A program made the position numbers and the translations under genes. A DNA stretch of 34,263 nt. It comes from Syntrophaceae bacterium UBA6109 (GTDB taxonomy: Bacteria > Desulfobacterota > Syntrophia > Syntrophales > UBA6109). Below are positions 25,019 through 33,174 of the stretch, in pieces. The notes under the pieces were generated by a model. The model made no database searches and was not told the DNA's origin. It was given only the letters and a program-made list of their open reading frames with translations. Position 1 is the stretch's first letter, and each line of letters begins with the position of its first letter. Where the stretch lies: the NCBI GenBank assembly GCA_002428445.1, contig DIWJ01000008.1, forward strand, positions 1-34,263, in the 5' to 3' direction.

Positions 25019-27016
25019 TCAATCCTCCCGGCTGAAGGAAACGGAGCAGACGCGGAAGTCTCCGACCGGCGTACCGGGGGAGGGCTTCTGGCGAACGGCC
25101 CAGCCGCTCCCCGCCATCTTCAGCTCGATGCGATTCTGTTTTGCCGCCTTCAATGCCTCCCGCATCGTCATCCCGAGGAAATTGGGCGTGGTGGAGTCGC
25201 TTGCGGCGTCCGCGGAATCCGTTTCAACCTGCGGGGCCCGGACGAGGCGGAGGTTGACTTCTTCGGCGGAGCGCTCCGCTTCGACAGGCAGGGAAGGGGT
25301 CTCGCGGATGTCCGTCCTGATGGTGGTCAGCAGCTGCTCGCCGATGTTGCGGAAGACGGGCGCCGCCGCCATGCCGCCCCACTTGTCCCGCTGGGGCTCA
25401 TCCAGCGTCACCAGGATGGCGACCTGGGGGTTCTGCGCCGGGAAGAAGCCCATGAAGGACGTCCGGACGCGCTCGGAGGAATATTTGCGGCGGCTGAAAT
25501 CGAATTTCTGGGAGGTTCCGGTCTTGCCGGCTACGGCGACATTGACCAGGCGGGCGTTCTTGCCCGTTCCGTCCTGGTCCTGGACCACGTTGGTCAGGAT
25601 TGCCGTCAGACGCGCGGAGGTTTCCGGAGACAGAACGCGCCGCACGACCGTGGGCACGAATTTTTTGACAAGCTGGCCGTTCTTGTCGACGACGCCCTGC
25701 ACAACGTAGGGCCTCATCAGGATGCCGCCGTTGGCGATCGCGGATAGCGCGGTGATGAGCTGGATGGCGGTGACGGAGACGCCCTGTCCGAATGCGGCCG
25801 TGGAGGTGTCGACGCGTGTCCATGAACGGACGGGCCGCAGAAGCCCGGGCGATTCCCCCGGGAGATCGACTCCCGTCCGCGAGCCGAAACCGAAACGCGT
25901 GATGTATTCGTGGAATTTCTCCTTGCCGAGTCTTTCGGAGACCTTGACGGAGCCGATATTGCTCGAATACTTCAGGATGTCGGCGAAGGTAAGACGGCCG
26001 TGCTTCTGGCGGTTCGCCTCGTGGAATACGCGGTCGGCGACGGCGTAGGAGCCGTTTTCGCAGTAGAAGACGTCGGTTTCCTTGACGACGCCTTCCTCGA
26101 GGGCGCCGCCGGCAAGAAAGGGCTTGAAAGTCGATCCGGGGTCGAAACAGTCGGCGATGATTTTGTTCTTGATCCGCTCCGCGCGGGACTTGGTCGCCGT
26201 GTTGGGGTTGAAAGCGGGGTCGGTGGCCATGGCCAGGATCTCGCCCGTCCGGGGATCCATGACGATCGCCATGCCGCCCTTGGCGCCTTTGGAGAGGACC
26301 GCCTCTTTGAGCTTCGATTCGACCAGATACTGCAGCCGCCCGTCAATGGTGAGGATCAGGTTGTTGCTGTCTTCCCGTCCGGCGATCGTCTTGTCCGCCC
26401 GCTCCATCCGGGGAGCCATGATCTTGCCCTTGGCGTCGCGGACGATCGTCAGCTTCTCCGCGGTTCCCTTCAGGTACCGGTCATACTTGAGTTCCAGGCC
26501 TTCCAGCCCCATGGCGTCGGTGCCGACGAAACCCAGCACATGGCCGGCCATCTCGCCGTTGGGATAGTGGCGCTTGGGCTCCTTGACGAGGAGGATGCCG
26601 TCGATATCGAGGTGTTCCACGCGGGCGGCCTGATCCGCGCTGATCTTGCGCGCGATCCAGCAGAAATGTTTGGAGCCGGTCAGCCGCTTGGAGATCGTTT
26701 CCGCATTCATGTCGAGCACCGCCGCCAGTTTGCGGGCGACTGCCGCGGGCTGGGCGATCTTGGAGGGATCCGCGCAGACGGAATCCGTCGCCACACTGAC
26801 GGCAAGTTTCTCGCCGTTGCGATCGAAGATGATCCCGCGTTCGGGTTGGAGTTGAAGCGTCCTGGTGTGCTGTTTGACGGCGATGTTCTTCAGGGTCTGG
26901 CCGGCGAGAACCTGCAGCTGGAAGGCGCGGGAAGTGAGGGCGATAAAAAGCAGGAAGAACAGCGCAAAGAGCGTGCCCAATCGGAATCTCAGCCATTTCC
27001 GGTATAAGCGTGTCAT
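25019..27016 (-). CDS. ftsI: FtsI, septal class B penicillin-binding protein with PASTA domain
   Basis: Division-specific transpeptidase of 665 residues that cross-links septal peptidoglycan with FtsW. It has a short cytoplasmic basic tail, one transmembrane segment (about 14-33), a pedestal/dimerization domain (PERGIIFDRNGEKLA onward) and the transpeptidase domain: SxxK as GSTFKPFL (about 293), SSN in KYSSNIG (about 350) and KTGTSQ (about 496). A single PASTA-like domain closes the protein (TPNFLGMTMREALKAAKQN, about 607 on). The ATG overlaps the ftsL stop by 4 nt. PASTA-bearing FtsI is known in Deltaproteobacteria and Gram-positives. Confidence 0.96.
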   Translation of the reverse strand: MTRLYRKWLRFRLGTLFALFFLLFIALTSRAFQLQVLAGQTLKNIAVKQHTRTLQLQPERGIIFDRNGEKLAVSVATDSVCADPSKIAQPAAVARKLAAVLDMNAETISKRLTGSKHFCWIARKISADQAARVEHLDIDGILLVKEPKRHYPNGEMAGHVLGFVGTDAMGLEGLELKYDRYLKGTAEKLTIVRDAKGKIMAPRMERADKTIAGREDSNNLILTIDGRLQYLVESKLKEAVLSKGAKGGMAIVMDPRTGEILAMATDPAFNPNTATKSRAERIKNKIIADCFDPGSTFKPFLAGGALEEGVVKETDVFYCENGSYAVADRVFHEANRQKHGRLTFADILKYSSNIGSVKVSERLGKEKFHEYITRFGFGSRTGVDLPGESPGLLRPVRSWTRVDTSTAAFGQGVSVTAIQLITALSAIANGGILMRPYVVQGVVDKNGQLVKKFVPTVVRRVLSPETSARLTAILTNVVQDQDGTGKNARLVNVAVAGKTGTSQKFDFSRRKYSSERVRTSFMGFFPAQNPQVAILVTLDEPQRDKWGGMAAAPVFRNIGEQLLTTIRTDIRETPSLPVEAERSAEEVNLRLVRAPQVETDSADAASDSTTPNFLGMTMREALKAAKQNRIELKMAGSGWAVRQKPSPGTPVGDFRVCSVSFSRED

Positions 27017-27354
27017 CGCGGGCTTCCCGACGGTTTGATCAAGACGACCTGATCCCTTCCGGGATAGGACATCTGCAACTTATCGCGGGCGATGGATTCG
27101 ATGCGCCCGGGAGACTTCAACGTTGCGTATTCGACCTTGAGCCTCACCTGCTCGGCAAGGAGCTTGTCGTTGACGCTGATCGCCTCGGCGATCCGGTAGT
27201 TCAGGGAAGTTGTTTGCAGATGGGACCACACATAGGCGATGGCCACCGACATGAGGATGAAGACGACGAGGAGGAGATGGAAATACTTTCCAAGGCCGGC
27301 GCGGGGCTGTTCATCGTCGTAAGCGGAAATCTTCGTCAATTCTGCCGTGGTCAT
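27013..27354 (-). CDS. ftsL: cell division protein FtsL
   Basis: Small bitopic membrane protein of 113 residues. A polar N-terminus (about 1-24) is followed by one transmembrane helix (about 25-45, YFHLLLVVFILMSVAIAYVW) and a periplasmic coiled coil (about 50-80), ending in PGRIESIARDKLQMSYP, the typical FtsL terminal motif. It forms the FtsQLB complex that activates FtsWI. The ATG overlaps the rsmH stop by 4 nt; upstream in-frame starts would lie inside rsmH and are rejected. Confidence 0.9.
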   Translation of the reverse strand: MTTAELTKISAYDDEQPRAGLGKYFHLLLVVFILMSVAIAYVWSHLQTTSLNYRIAEAISVNDKLLAEQVRLKVEYATLKSPGRIESIARDKLQMSYPGRDQVVLIKPSGSPR

Positions 27355-28301
27355 GGTCGAATCCTCTCCGCCACCCTCATCTTGGCGCTGCGCGCGCGCG
27401 GATTCCGGGACACTTCTTCTTCGGAGGGAAGAATCGGCTTGCGCGTCAGGACGCGAAGCAGCGGCTTCTTCCCGCAGATGCAAATGGGCACCTGCCTGGG
27501 ACAGGTGCACCCCCGCTCGAATTCCCGGAAGGTTTGTTTCGCGATCCGGTCCTCGAGCGAGTGAAACGAGATAACGACAAACCTCCCGCCGGGCTTGAGT
27601 ACCGCAACGATGCCCGGGATCGCTTTCTCCAGGCTGGCCAGTTCCGCGTTGACGTGGATCCGGATCGCCTGGAAGGTCTTCGTCGCGGGGTGGATCCTCT
27701 GCCTGCGCCGGTAACCGGGGACGGTCGAGGCGACGAGAGCGGCCAGTTCACCGGTGGTCCGAATCGGCGACTCTTTCCTCCTGCCGACAATGGCGCTGGC
27801 GATCTTCCTGCCCGCCGTTTCCTCACCCCGCCAGAGGATACGCTCCAGATCACCCTGAGGCAGCGAATTGACCACGGTAAAGGCTGTCATGCGCTGCCCC
27901 TTGTCCATCCGCATATCCAGCGGGGAGTCGGAACTGAAAGAGAATCCCCGCTCGGGACTCGTCAGTTGACGGGAGGAGACACCCAGGTCCAGCAGCACGC
28001 CGTCGATCTCTTCGATGCCTCGCTCCTTCAGGACGGCGGCCGTATCCGCGAAATTTCCCCGGATCAGCAACGCCCGTTCGCCGAAGGGGGCAAGGCGCCT
28101 GCCGGCTTCCTGCAGGGCATCCTCGTCCAGGTCGAACCCGATCAGCCGCCCGTCCGGAGATGTGCGCCGCAGAATCTCGTACGCATGTCCGGCGCCGCCG
28201 ACCGTTCCGTCTACGTACAGGCCGCCCGGCCTGCATTGCAGGGCTTCGAGCACCTCCTCGAGCATGACCGGGTTGTGATAGTTCGGCCGGTCGTCGCCCA
28301 T
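27351..28301 (-). CDS. rsmH: 16S rRNA (cytosine-1402-N4)-methyltransferase RsmH
   Basis: SAM-dependent methyltransferase of 316 residues (formerly MraW) that modifies C1402 in the ribosomal P site. It starts with the family's HNPVMLEEVLEAL, followed by SAM-binding VDGTVGGAGHAYEIL and GFDLDEDAL, DLGVSSRQLTSPERGFSF, and a late NRRGKHP-free but typical VISFHSLEDRIAKQTFRE. It starts one base after the mraZ stop without a strong binding site, so coupling with mraZ is likely. Confidence 0.97.
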   Translation of the reverse strand: MGDDRPNYHNPVMLEEVLEALQCRPGGLYVDGTVGGAGHAYEILRRTSPDGRLIGFDLDEDALQEAGRRLAPFGERALLIRGNFADTAAVLKERGIEEIDGVLLDLGVSSRQLTSPERGFSFSSDSPLDMRMDKGQRMTAFTVVNSLPQGDLERILWRGEETAGRKIASAIVGRRKESPIRTTGELAALVASTVPGYRRRQRIHPATKTFQAIRIHVNAELASLEKAIPGIVAVLKPGGRFVVISFHSLEDRIAKQTFREFERGCTCPRQVPICICGKKPLLRVLTRKPILPSEEEVSRNPRARSAKMRVAERIRP

Positions 28302-28302
28302 C

Positions 28303-28749
28303 TCATATACCCAGGTCCGAAATGTATTCGGTAAACGTGTCCTGCTCCTCCGCGGCCTGATGGAGCTCCAGCTCGAACCGTTCCTTGCTCCAGATCTCGA
28401 TGACGCGGATCATGCCGGCAAGGACGATGTCCTTTTCGAGCACGGCATATTCACGCAGATTCGGCGGGACGAGAATGCGTCCCTGGCTGTCGAAGGTACA
28501 GTCGACGGCGCCGGACATGAAAAAACGCTGGAAGGCCCGCACTTTCTTGTCTATAATGGACTTGTGGCTGATCTTCTCCTCGAGGATTCGCCATTCCTCG
28601 TAAGGAAAGACCATGAGATAACCGCTCCAGTTGGTGATGACCATGCGGTTGTCATAGTTCTCGGCGAAGACCTCCCGAAGTTTCGCCGGGAAGAGGATTC
28701 GCCCTTTGTCATCGATGGTGTGGTAGAAACGCCCACGGAAAACCGACAC
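28303..28749 (-). CDS. mraZ: transcriptional regulator MraZ
   Basis: DNA-binding protein of 148 residues with two SpoVT/AbrB-like halves, each bearing the D-x-(K/Q)-G-R signature: DDKGRILFPAKLRE (about 13-26) and DSQGRILVPPNLRE (about 87-100). MraZ proteins form ring oligomers and repress their own dcw operon. The start is GTG at 28749, with GGAGG 8-9 nt upstream. That binding site is also part of the nearest of three operator repeats, so MraZ bound there would block the start of its own gene. Confidence 0.97.
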   Translation of the reverse strand: MSVFRGRFYHTIDDKGRILFPAKLREVFAENYDNRMVITNWSGYLMVFPYEEWRILEEKISHKSIIDKKVRAFQRFFMSGAVDCTFDSQGRILVPPNLREYAVLEKDIVLAGMIRVIEIWSKERFELELHQAAEEQDTFTEYISDLGI

Positions 28750-28756
28750 GGTTTAT

Positions 28757-28783
28757 CCTCCACAAACCTCCACTTTCCTCCAC
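28757..28783 (-). promoter_or_regulatory. MraZ operator: three direct GTGGAGG repeats
   Basis: On the minus strand GTGGAGG occurs three times at exactly 10-bp spacing (28777-28783, 28767-28773, 28757-28763). Known MraZ boxes are short TGGG/TGGA-type direct repeats with 5-bp spacers, which this matches. The repeats lie between the promoter and the mraZ start, and the last one contains the ribosome binding site. Confidence 0.8.
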
Positions 28784-28791
28784 GTGGCTTT

Positions 28792-28820
28792 AACATAAAG
28801 GACGGGTAGGGGTTTGTCAA
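28792..28820 (-). promoter_or_regulatory. sigma70-like promoter of the dcw operon
   Basis: On the minus strand TTGACA (28815-28820), a 17-bp spacer and TATGTT (28792-28797) precede mraZ. Transcription would start near 28785, just before the first MraZ repeat. The -35 lies about 10 bp after the mltG stop, so the dcw genes have their own promoter even if some mltG read-through occurs. Confidence 0.7.
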
Positions 28821-28829
28821 GAGGAAAAA

Positions 28830-29849
28830 TCAGATTTTTTTCTTATTAATCTGGTATTTTATGACCGCTTGCCGGTGGGCGGAGAGGGTGGAGGAAAAGT
28901 GGTGGGAACCGTCATTTTTGGCGACGAAATACAGGTGATCCACGGGCGCCGGGTTCAGGGCCGCCTGGATAGAGTCGGCGCCGGGATTTGCGATGGGGCC
29001 GGGCGGCAGGCCGTCGATGCGGTAGGTGTTGTGTGCGGTGTCTTTCCGCAGATCCTGGGATGTGACCTTTTTCTCCGTCTTTTCAAGTGAGTAGACAGCC
29101 GTTGGATCGCTTTGCAGCCTCATCTTCTTCTTCAGGCGGTTGTGGAAAACGGCGGAAACCAGAGGTTTTTCTTCCGCCAATCGCGCTTCCTTGCCGATCA
29201 GTGAGGCGAGCGTCATCAGTTCATGAGTCGACAGACCCAGGGCGGCCGCGCGCTGCCGGAGATCCGGAGTGAGGCGCTTCTGCCATTGCCGGACCATAGA
29301 CCGAAAGATTTCCTCAGTCGACATGGAGCGGGTGAGAAGGTAGGTTTCCGGAAAGAGATACCCCTCTGCCGTGGGGGCATCGATCGCGAGAGAGGAGAGG
29401 AATTTGCGATCGGCCGCCAGATCCATGAAGCGCGCCTCATCGATTCTCATTGATGCGTTGATCCGTGCGGCGATGTCCCTCACCGTCAGGTCCTCGGGAA
29501 TCGTCACCTCATAGGCCTTCACGTCGCCGCGCACCATTTTGTCGAGGATCTTCAGCGGAGAGAGGGAACCGGCGAACTCGTATTCCCCCGCCTGGAGGCG
29601 TCCCGAGAGCCCTTTCCCGTAGACGAGGGCATAGAAGAGGAACCGGCTTTTCAGCAGGCCGTGCCGGTCGAGACCGTCCGCGACCTGGCGAAGCAACGAC
29701 CCTTTTGGAATGTCCAGGGTAACGGTTCCGGTCCCGGCGCCGACGGGACTCTGGATATGGTGAAGAAATGCCAGGAAGGAAAAGACGAGACCAACAGCCA
29801 GGATCACCGCTCCCCGTCGCAAGTTTTTCCTGATATCGTCCATCGTCAC
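28830..29849 (-). CDS. mltG: endolytic murein transglycosylase MltG (YceG-like)
   Basis: Membrane-anchored lytic transglycosylase of 339 residues that cuts nascent glycan strands and so sets their length. It has one N-terminal transmembrane segment (about 13-31), a LysM-like subdomain (about 45-110) and the YceG core. The catalytic Glu is in ASLIGKEARL (about 217; family form ASIIEKE), and the motifs LQSDPTAVYS, YRIDGLPPGPIANPG and YFVAKNDGSHHFSSTL are intact. The start is GTG at 29849 (GTGA overlap with ruvX) or the ATG two codons later. It ends ten bases before the dcw promoter. Confidence 0.93.
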   Translation of the reverse strand: MTMDDIRKNLRRGAVILAVGLVFSFLAFLHHIQSPVGAGTGTVTLDIPKGSLLRQVADGLDRHGLLKSRFLFYALVYGKGLSGRLQAGEYEFAGSLSPLKILDKMVRGDVKAYEVTIPEDLTVRDIAARINASMRIDEARFMDLAADRKFLSSLAIDAPTAEGYLFPETYLLTRSMSTEEIFRSMVRQWQKRLTPDLRQRAAALGLSTHELMTLASLIGKEARLAEEKPLVSAVFHNRLKKKMRLQSDPTAVYSLEKTEKKVTSQDLRKDTAHNTYRIDGLPPGPIANPGADSIQAALNPAPVDHLYFVAKNDGSHHFSSTLSAHRQAVIKYQINKKKI

Positions 29850-30289
29850 AATTCGTTTCCAGGGTTTCCGGGTTTTTCTTCTCGCGAGGCGTCCAGATAG
29901 CTTTGCAGAATGAGACCGGCCGCAATCTTGTCGACCAGTTCACGCCTCTTCTCGCGGCGGACGCCGGCCTCTTCAAGGATATCCTCGGCCTGCCGCGTCG
30001 AGAGCGTCTCATCCCGGCGAACGACGGGAAGCCCGAAAGCGGACGCAAGGAAAGCGATGAACCGCTGCACCTTTTCGCATTGGATGCCTTCCGAGCCGTC
30101 GAGCCGCAGCGGATAGCCGACGACGATTTTTTCCACCCCATAGGTTCGGATGATCCCGGCAAGGCTCTCCAGATCCTGACGGCGATTCTTCCTTTGCAGC
30201 GTCATCAGCGGCTGGGCCGTAAGGCCGAGCTCGTCGCTGAGGGCGACGCCGATTCTTTTCTCGCCATAGTCCAAACCCAGTATTCTCAT
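29846..30289 (-). CDS. ruvX: RuvX/YqgF family Holliday-junction resolvase-like nuclease
   Basis: RNase H-fold protein of 147 residues implicated in 16S rRNA 5'-end processing and, in some species, Holliday-junction resolution. It begins MRILGLDYGEKRIGVALSD (metal-binding Asp at 7), has VGYPLRLDGSEG, RRDETLSTRQAE and DKIAAGLILQSYLD, covering the expected acidic residues. A much longer in-frame opening continues upstream, but the family start and GGAGA 9 nt before the ATG at 30289 fix the start. Cotranscribed with mltG through a GTGA overlap. The 180 bp to divergent selB hold no promoter I can defend. Confidence 0.93.
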   Translation of the reverse strand: MRILGLDYGEKRIGVALSDELGLTAQPLMTLQRKNRRQDLESLAGIIRTYGVEKIVVGYPLRLDGSEGIQCEKVQRFIAFLASAFGLPVVRRDETLSTRQAEDILEEAGVRREKRRELVDKIAAGLILQSYLDASREEKPGNPGNEL

Positions 30290-30469
30290 CAGCGGCTTCT
30301 CCAATGATCCACCCTTAACAGATTTTTCCCCTTTTTGAAATCCGTCCGCGGCGGAAACCGGTCGTCGGTACGGCGATACGGAAGAGCCGACACGCAGGAC
30401 GCCCGTTGGATAAGGGGCGAGTCGAAAATCGGGTTGTGAAATGCGGTCTTGTCTGTTATTTTCCGCACC

Positions 30470-32377
30470 ATGAAACATCTCGTCATGGGAACAGCCGGGC
30501 ATGTGGACCACGGCAAGACGTCGCTCGTCAAGGCGCTGACCGGCGTCGACACCGATCGGCTCAAGGAGGAGAAGGAGCGGGGGATCACCATCGAACTCGG
30601 CTTTGCCTCCCTGAACCTTCCCGACGGCCGGACGCTCGGGCTCGTCGACGTGCCGGGCCACGAGCGCTTCGTGAAGAACATGGTCTCCGGCGCGGCGGGG
30701 ATCGACCTCGTTGTTCTGGTCATTGCGGCCGACGAAGGGGTCATGCCGCAGACGAGGGAACACCTGCACATCTGCTCGCTTCTGGGAATCAAGAAGGGAC
30801 TGGTCGCCCTTACGAAGATCGACCTGGTCGAACCGGACTGGTTGAGCCTTGTGACCGACGATGTCCGTCATTTCCTGCAGGGGACGTTTCTGGAAAACTC
30901 TCCCACCGTACCTTTTTCATCGGCCACGCGGGCCGGTATCGACGAACTTCTTCAGGAACTGCAGAAAACGGCGTCCGAGGTCGAGGAAGAGGCGGACGCC
31001 GGCATTTTCCGTCTCCCCATCGACCGCGTCTTCACCATGAAGGGATTCGGGACGGTAGTCACGGGCACCCTGCTCTCGGGCCGGATCGATACGGGCGATG
31101 AAGTGGAGGTGTTTCCGCGGCGCGTCGTCACGAAAATTCGCGGCATCCAGGTTCACAACCAGCCCGTAACATCCGCGGAAACCGGCCAGCGGACGGCGCT
31201 CAACCTTCAGGGCGTCGACAAAGCTCTGATTGAGAGGGGCGATGTCCTGGCCCGCCCGGGGACGGTCTTCCCCACGCAGCGGCTGGACGTCTTCTGTGAT
31301 TATCTTGCCAGCGCGGGCAGGAAGCTCAAAAACCGTTCCCTGGTCCGTTTCCACGTGGGGACCAGCGAGGTGATGGCGCGGATTCTCCTGCTGGAGCAGG
31401 ACGAGTGGGAACCGGGTCAGGGAGGATATGCCCAGCTGATTCTGGTCTCTCCGATCGTGGCGGTCGCCGGCGACCGATACGTCATCCGCAGTTATTCCCC
31501 GGTCACAACAATCGGAGGAGGCGTTATTCTCGATCCTCTGCCTGCCAAGCACAAACGCCGTTCGGCGCCGGTTCTCGAGCAACTTCGGCGCATCCGTCAG
31601 GGATCGGAGAACGACCGCACGGCGACTCTTATCGGCCGCGCCGGTCTGAAGGGCATCGAAACGACGGAACTGATCGCGCGTACGGGTTATTCAGCCGGCC
31701 GTCTGAAAAGAATCCTGGAGAGTCTTCTGGCGGGACGGGAAGCCCTGCTGATCGACCGGGAGGAAGGAAGGGTCCTGTTGCGGTCCGTTTTTGAGAACCT
31801 GCAGGAGAGAATCCTGGAGGGGCTTCGTTCCTTTCATGCCCGCTTCCCCCTGAAGGAGGGGACGCCGCGGGAAGAACTGCGCACGATGCTCGGGTCCGGC
31901 ATCGGCCCGAAGCTGTACCATGCCGCGCTGAGCGGCCTGGAGAAGGTGGGCAAGGTCGTCATCGATCGTGAAAGCGTGCGTCTGGCGGGACACCGCGTCA
32001 ATCTCGCCGGGGGGCTCGATGAGATGCGCAGCGAGATCTTGAAGTCCTATCTCGATGCCGGGCTTGCCGTCCCTTCCTTCAAAGACGCGATGGACCCTTT
32101 CCGCGCGCGGAGAGCGGAGGCGCTGAGCCTTGTCCAGTCGATGCTCAAGGAGGGCGCCCTCGTCAAGGTCACCGAGGATCTCTATTTTCATCGGGACGTT
32201 CTTTCAAAACTGCGGGAAGACTATCGGGCCTATCTCCTGCGCGAGGGAAAGGCGACGCCCGCCGGCATGAAAGAGTTGACGGGACTGTCCCGCAAGTACA
32301 TCATCCCGCTGATGGAATATTTTGACGCGACGAAGTTGACCATCCGCACAGGGGATCAGCGAATCCTCCGGGAATAA
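30470..32377 (+). CDS. selB: selenocysteine-specific elongation factor SelB
   Basis: GTPase of 635 residues that delivers selenocysteinyl-tRNA to UGA codons followed by a SECIS hairpin. The EF-Tu-like N-terminus has GHVDHGKTS (10-18), DVPGHERF (about 58-65) and the TKID guanine motif (about 112); beta-barrel domains 2 and 3 follow, then winged-helix repeats in the C-terminal ~250 residues that read the SECIS. I use the ATG at 30470 ([11 protein letters not shown]), although no binding site precedes it; a TTG at 30449 is the only in-frame alternative. It is divergent from ruvX and followed by fdhD 17 bp later. SelB implies that the organism makes selenoproteins; no selA, selC or selD is in this window. 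Confidence 0.96.
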   Translation: MKHLVMGTAGHVDHGKTSLVKALTGVDTDRLKEEKERGITIELGFASLNLPDGRTLGLVDVPGHERFVKNMVSGAAGIDLVVLVIAADEGVMPQTREHLHICSLLGIKKGLVALTKIDLVEPDWLSLVTDDVRHFLQGTFLENSPTVPFSSATRAGIDELLQELQKTASEVEEEADAGIFRLPIDRVFTMKGFGTVVTGTLLSGRIDTGDEVEVFPRRVVTKIRGIQVHNQPVTSAETGQRTALNLQGVDKALIERGDVLARPGTVFPTQRLDVFCDYLASAGRKLKNRSLVRFHVGTSEVMARILLLEQDEWEPGQGGYAQLILVSPIVAVAGDRYVIRSYSPVTTIGGGVILDPLPAKHKRRSAPVLEQLRRIRQGSENDRTATLIGRAGLKGIETTELIARTGYSAGRLKRILESLLAGREALLIDREEGRVLLRSVFENLQERILEGLRSFHARFPLKEGTPREELRTMLGSGIGPKLYHAALSGLEKVGKVVIDRESVRLAGHRVNLAGGLDEMRSEILKSYLDAGLAVPSFKDAMDPFRARRAEALSLVQSMLKEGALVKVTEDLYFHRDVLSKLREDYRAYLLREGKATPAGMKELTGLSRKYIIPLMEYFDATKLTIRTGDQRILRE

Positions 32378-32394
32378 TCCGTGAAGGGACTGTC

Positions 32395-33174
32395 TTGAAC
32401 GATATCGAACAACAGGAAGTGCTGGTCCATGACGGTCATGGCTATTCCCGCGTGCGCACCGAACTGATACGGGAAGAAACCCTCGATGTCTATCTCAATG
32501 ATTGCAGGGTGGCGGCGATCGCCTTCTCGGGCCGGCATTCCGAGGAGCTCGCCGTCGGGTACCTGCGGTCCGAGGGGCTGCTGGAAAACCGGGAATCTTT
32601 CTCCGCGCTGGAAACAGCGGCGGAGGGACGGGAAGTGCGCATCCGCCTCTCTCCCGGGAAGCCCGCTCAGGGACTCGCCTCCCTCCCGGAGGGGCGCCGC
32701 ATAACCTCCAGCGGTGCGAAGGGGTTGCTGGCGCCGGCGACAAGAAGAAGGCCGCCGCTTCCGCGCACGATTTCCTGTTCTCCGGAGAGGATCGAGCTCT
32801 TCATGGGAGATTTTCTTCGCCGGGCGCGTCTCCACGACACGACGGGCGGCACCCATGCGGCCGCCCTCGCTGATGCGGGAGAGGTTCTTGTTGTTCGCGA
32901 GGACATCGGCCGGCACAACGCGATCGACATGCTGGCGGGATACGCCCTGCTTCAGGGCATCGATTGCGCCGACAAGATGGTTTTCCGCACGGGCAGGGTG
33001 TCGGCGGAGATCGTCGGCAAGCTGTGGAACATGGGAATTCAGCTGTTTGCCTCTCTCTCGGTTCCGACATTGGAGGCGGTTCGCCTTGCCTCCGAAGCCG
33101 GGATGACGCTGGTGGGAGCGGTCCGGGGCGGCAGGATGAAAATCTATACGCACGTGGAAAGGGTGACCGGCTGA
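32395..33174 (+). CDS. fdhD: FdhD, formate dehydrogenase accessory sulfurtransferase (atypical, no CxxC)
   Basis: This 259-residue protein matches FdhD, which passes sulfur from a cysteine desulfurase to the Mo/W-bisMGD cofactor of formate dehydrogenase. Family features present: the early LNDCRVAAIAFSGRHSEELAVGYLRSEGLL, and late TGGTHAAALAD, REDIGRHNAIDM and GRVSAEIV. The loop that in E. coli FdhD carries two cysteines (CxxC) reads SSGAKG here (105-110), with Ser106 and Lys109 at the cysteine positions. The usual Lys after DIGRHNA-x-D is also Met. The start is TTG at 32395 with GAAGGGA 5 nt upstream; there is no usable ATG. It lies between selB and the HD nuclease, overlapping the latter by one base. 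Confidence 0.85.
   Translation: MNDIEQQEVLVHDGHGYSRVRTELIREETLDVYLNDCRVAAIAFSGRHSEELAVGYLRSEGLLENRESFSALETAAEGREVRIRLSPGKPAQGLASLPEGRRITSSGAKGLLAPATRRRPPLPRTISCSPERIELFMGDFLRRARLHDTTGGTHAAALADAGEVLVVREDIGRHNAIDMLAGYALLQGIDCADKMVFRTGRVSAEIVGKLWNMGIQLFASLSVPTLEAVRLASEAGMTLVGAVRGGRMKIYTHVERVTG

Noticed and set aside
27355..27510. N-terminal extension of the ftsL frame
   Set aside because: It lies inside rsmH in another frame; the ATGA overlap at 27354 gives a normal-length FtsL.
30290..30871. N-terminal extension of the ruvX frame
   Set aside because: It runs antisense into selB and is not part of the RuvX family; the ATG at 30289 gives the standard N-terminus and has a binding site.
32698..32730. 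Selenocysteine (TGA) in fdhD replacing the missing cysteines
   Set aside because: The loop codons are TCC AGC GGT GCG AAG; there is no in-frame TGA.
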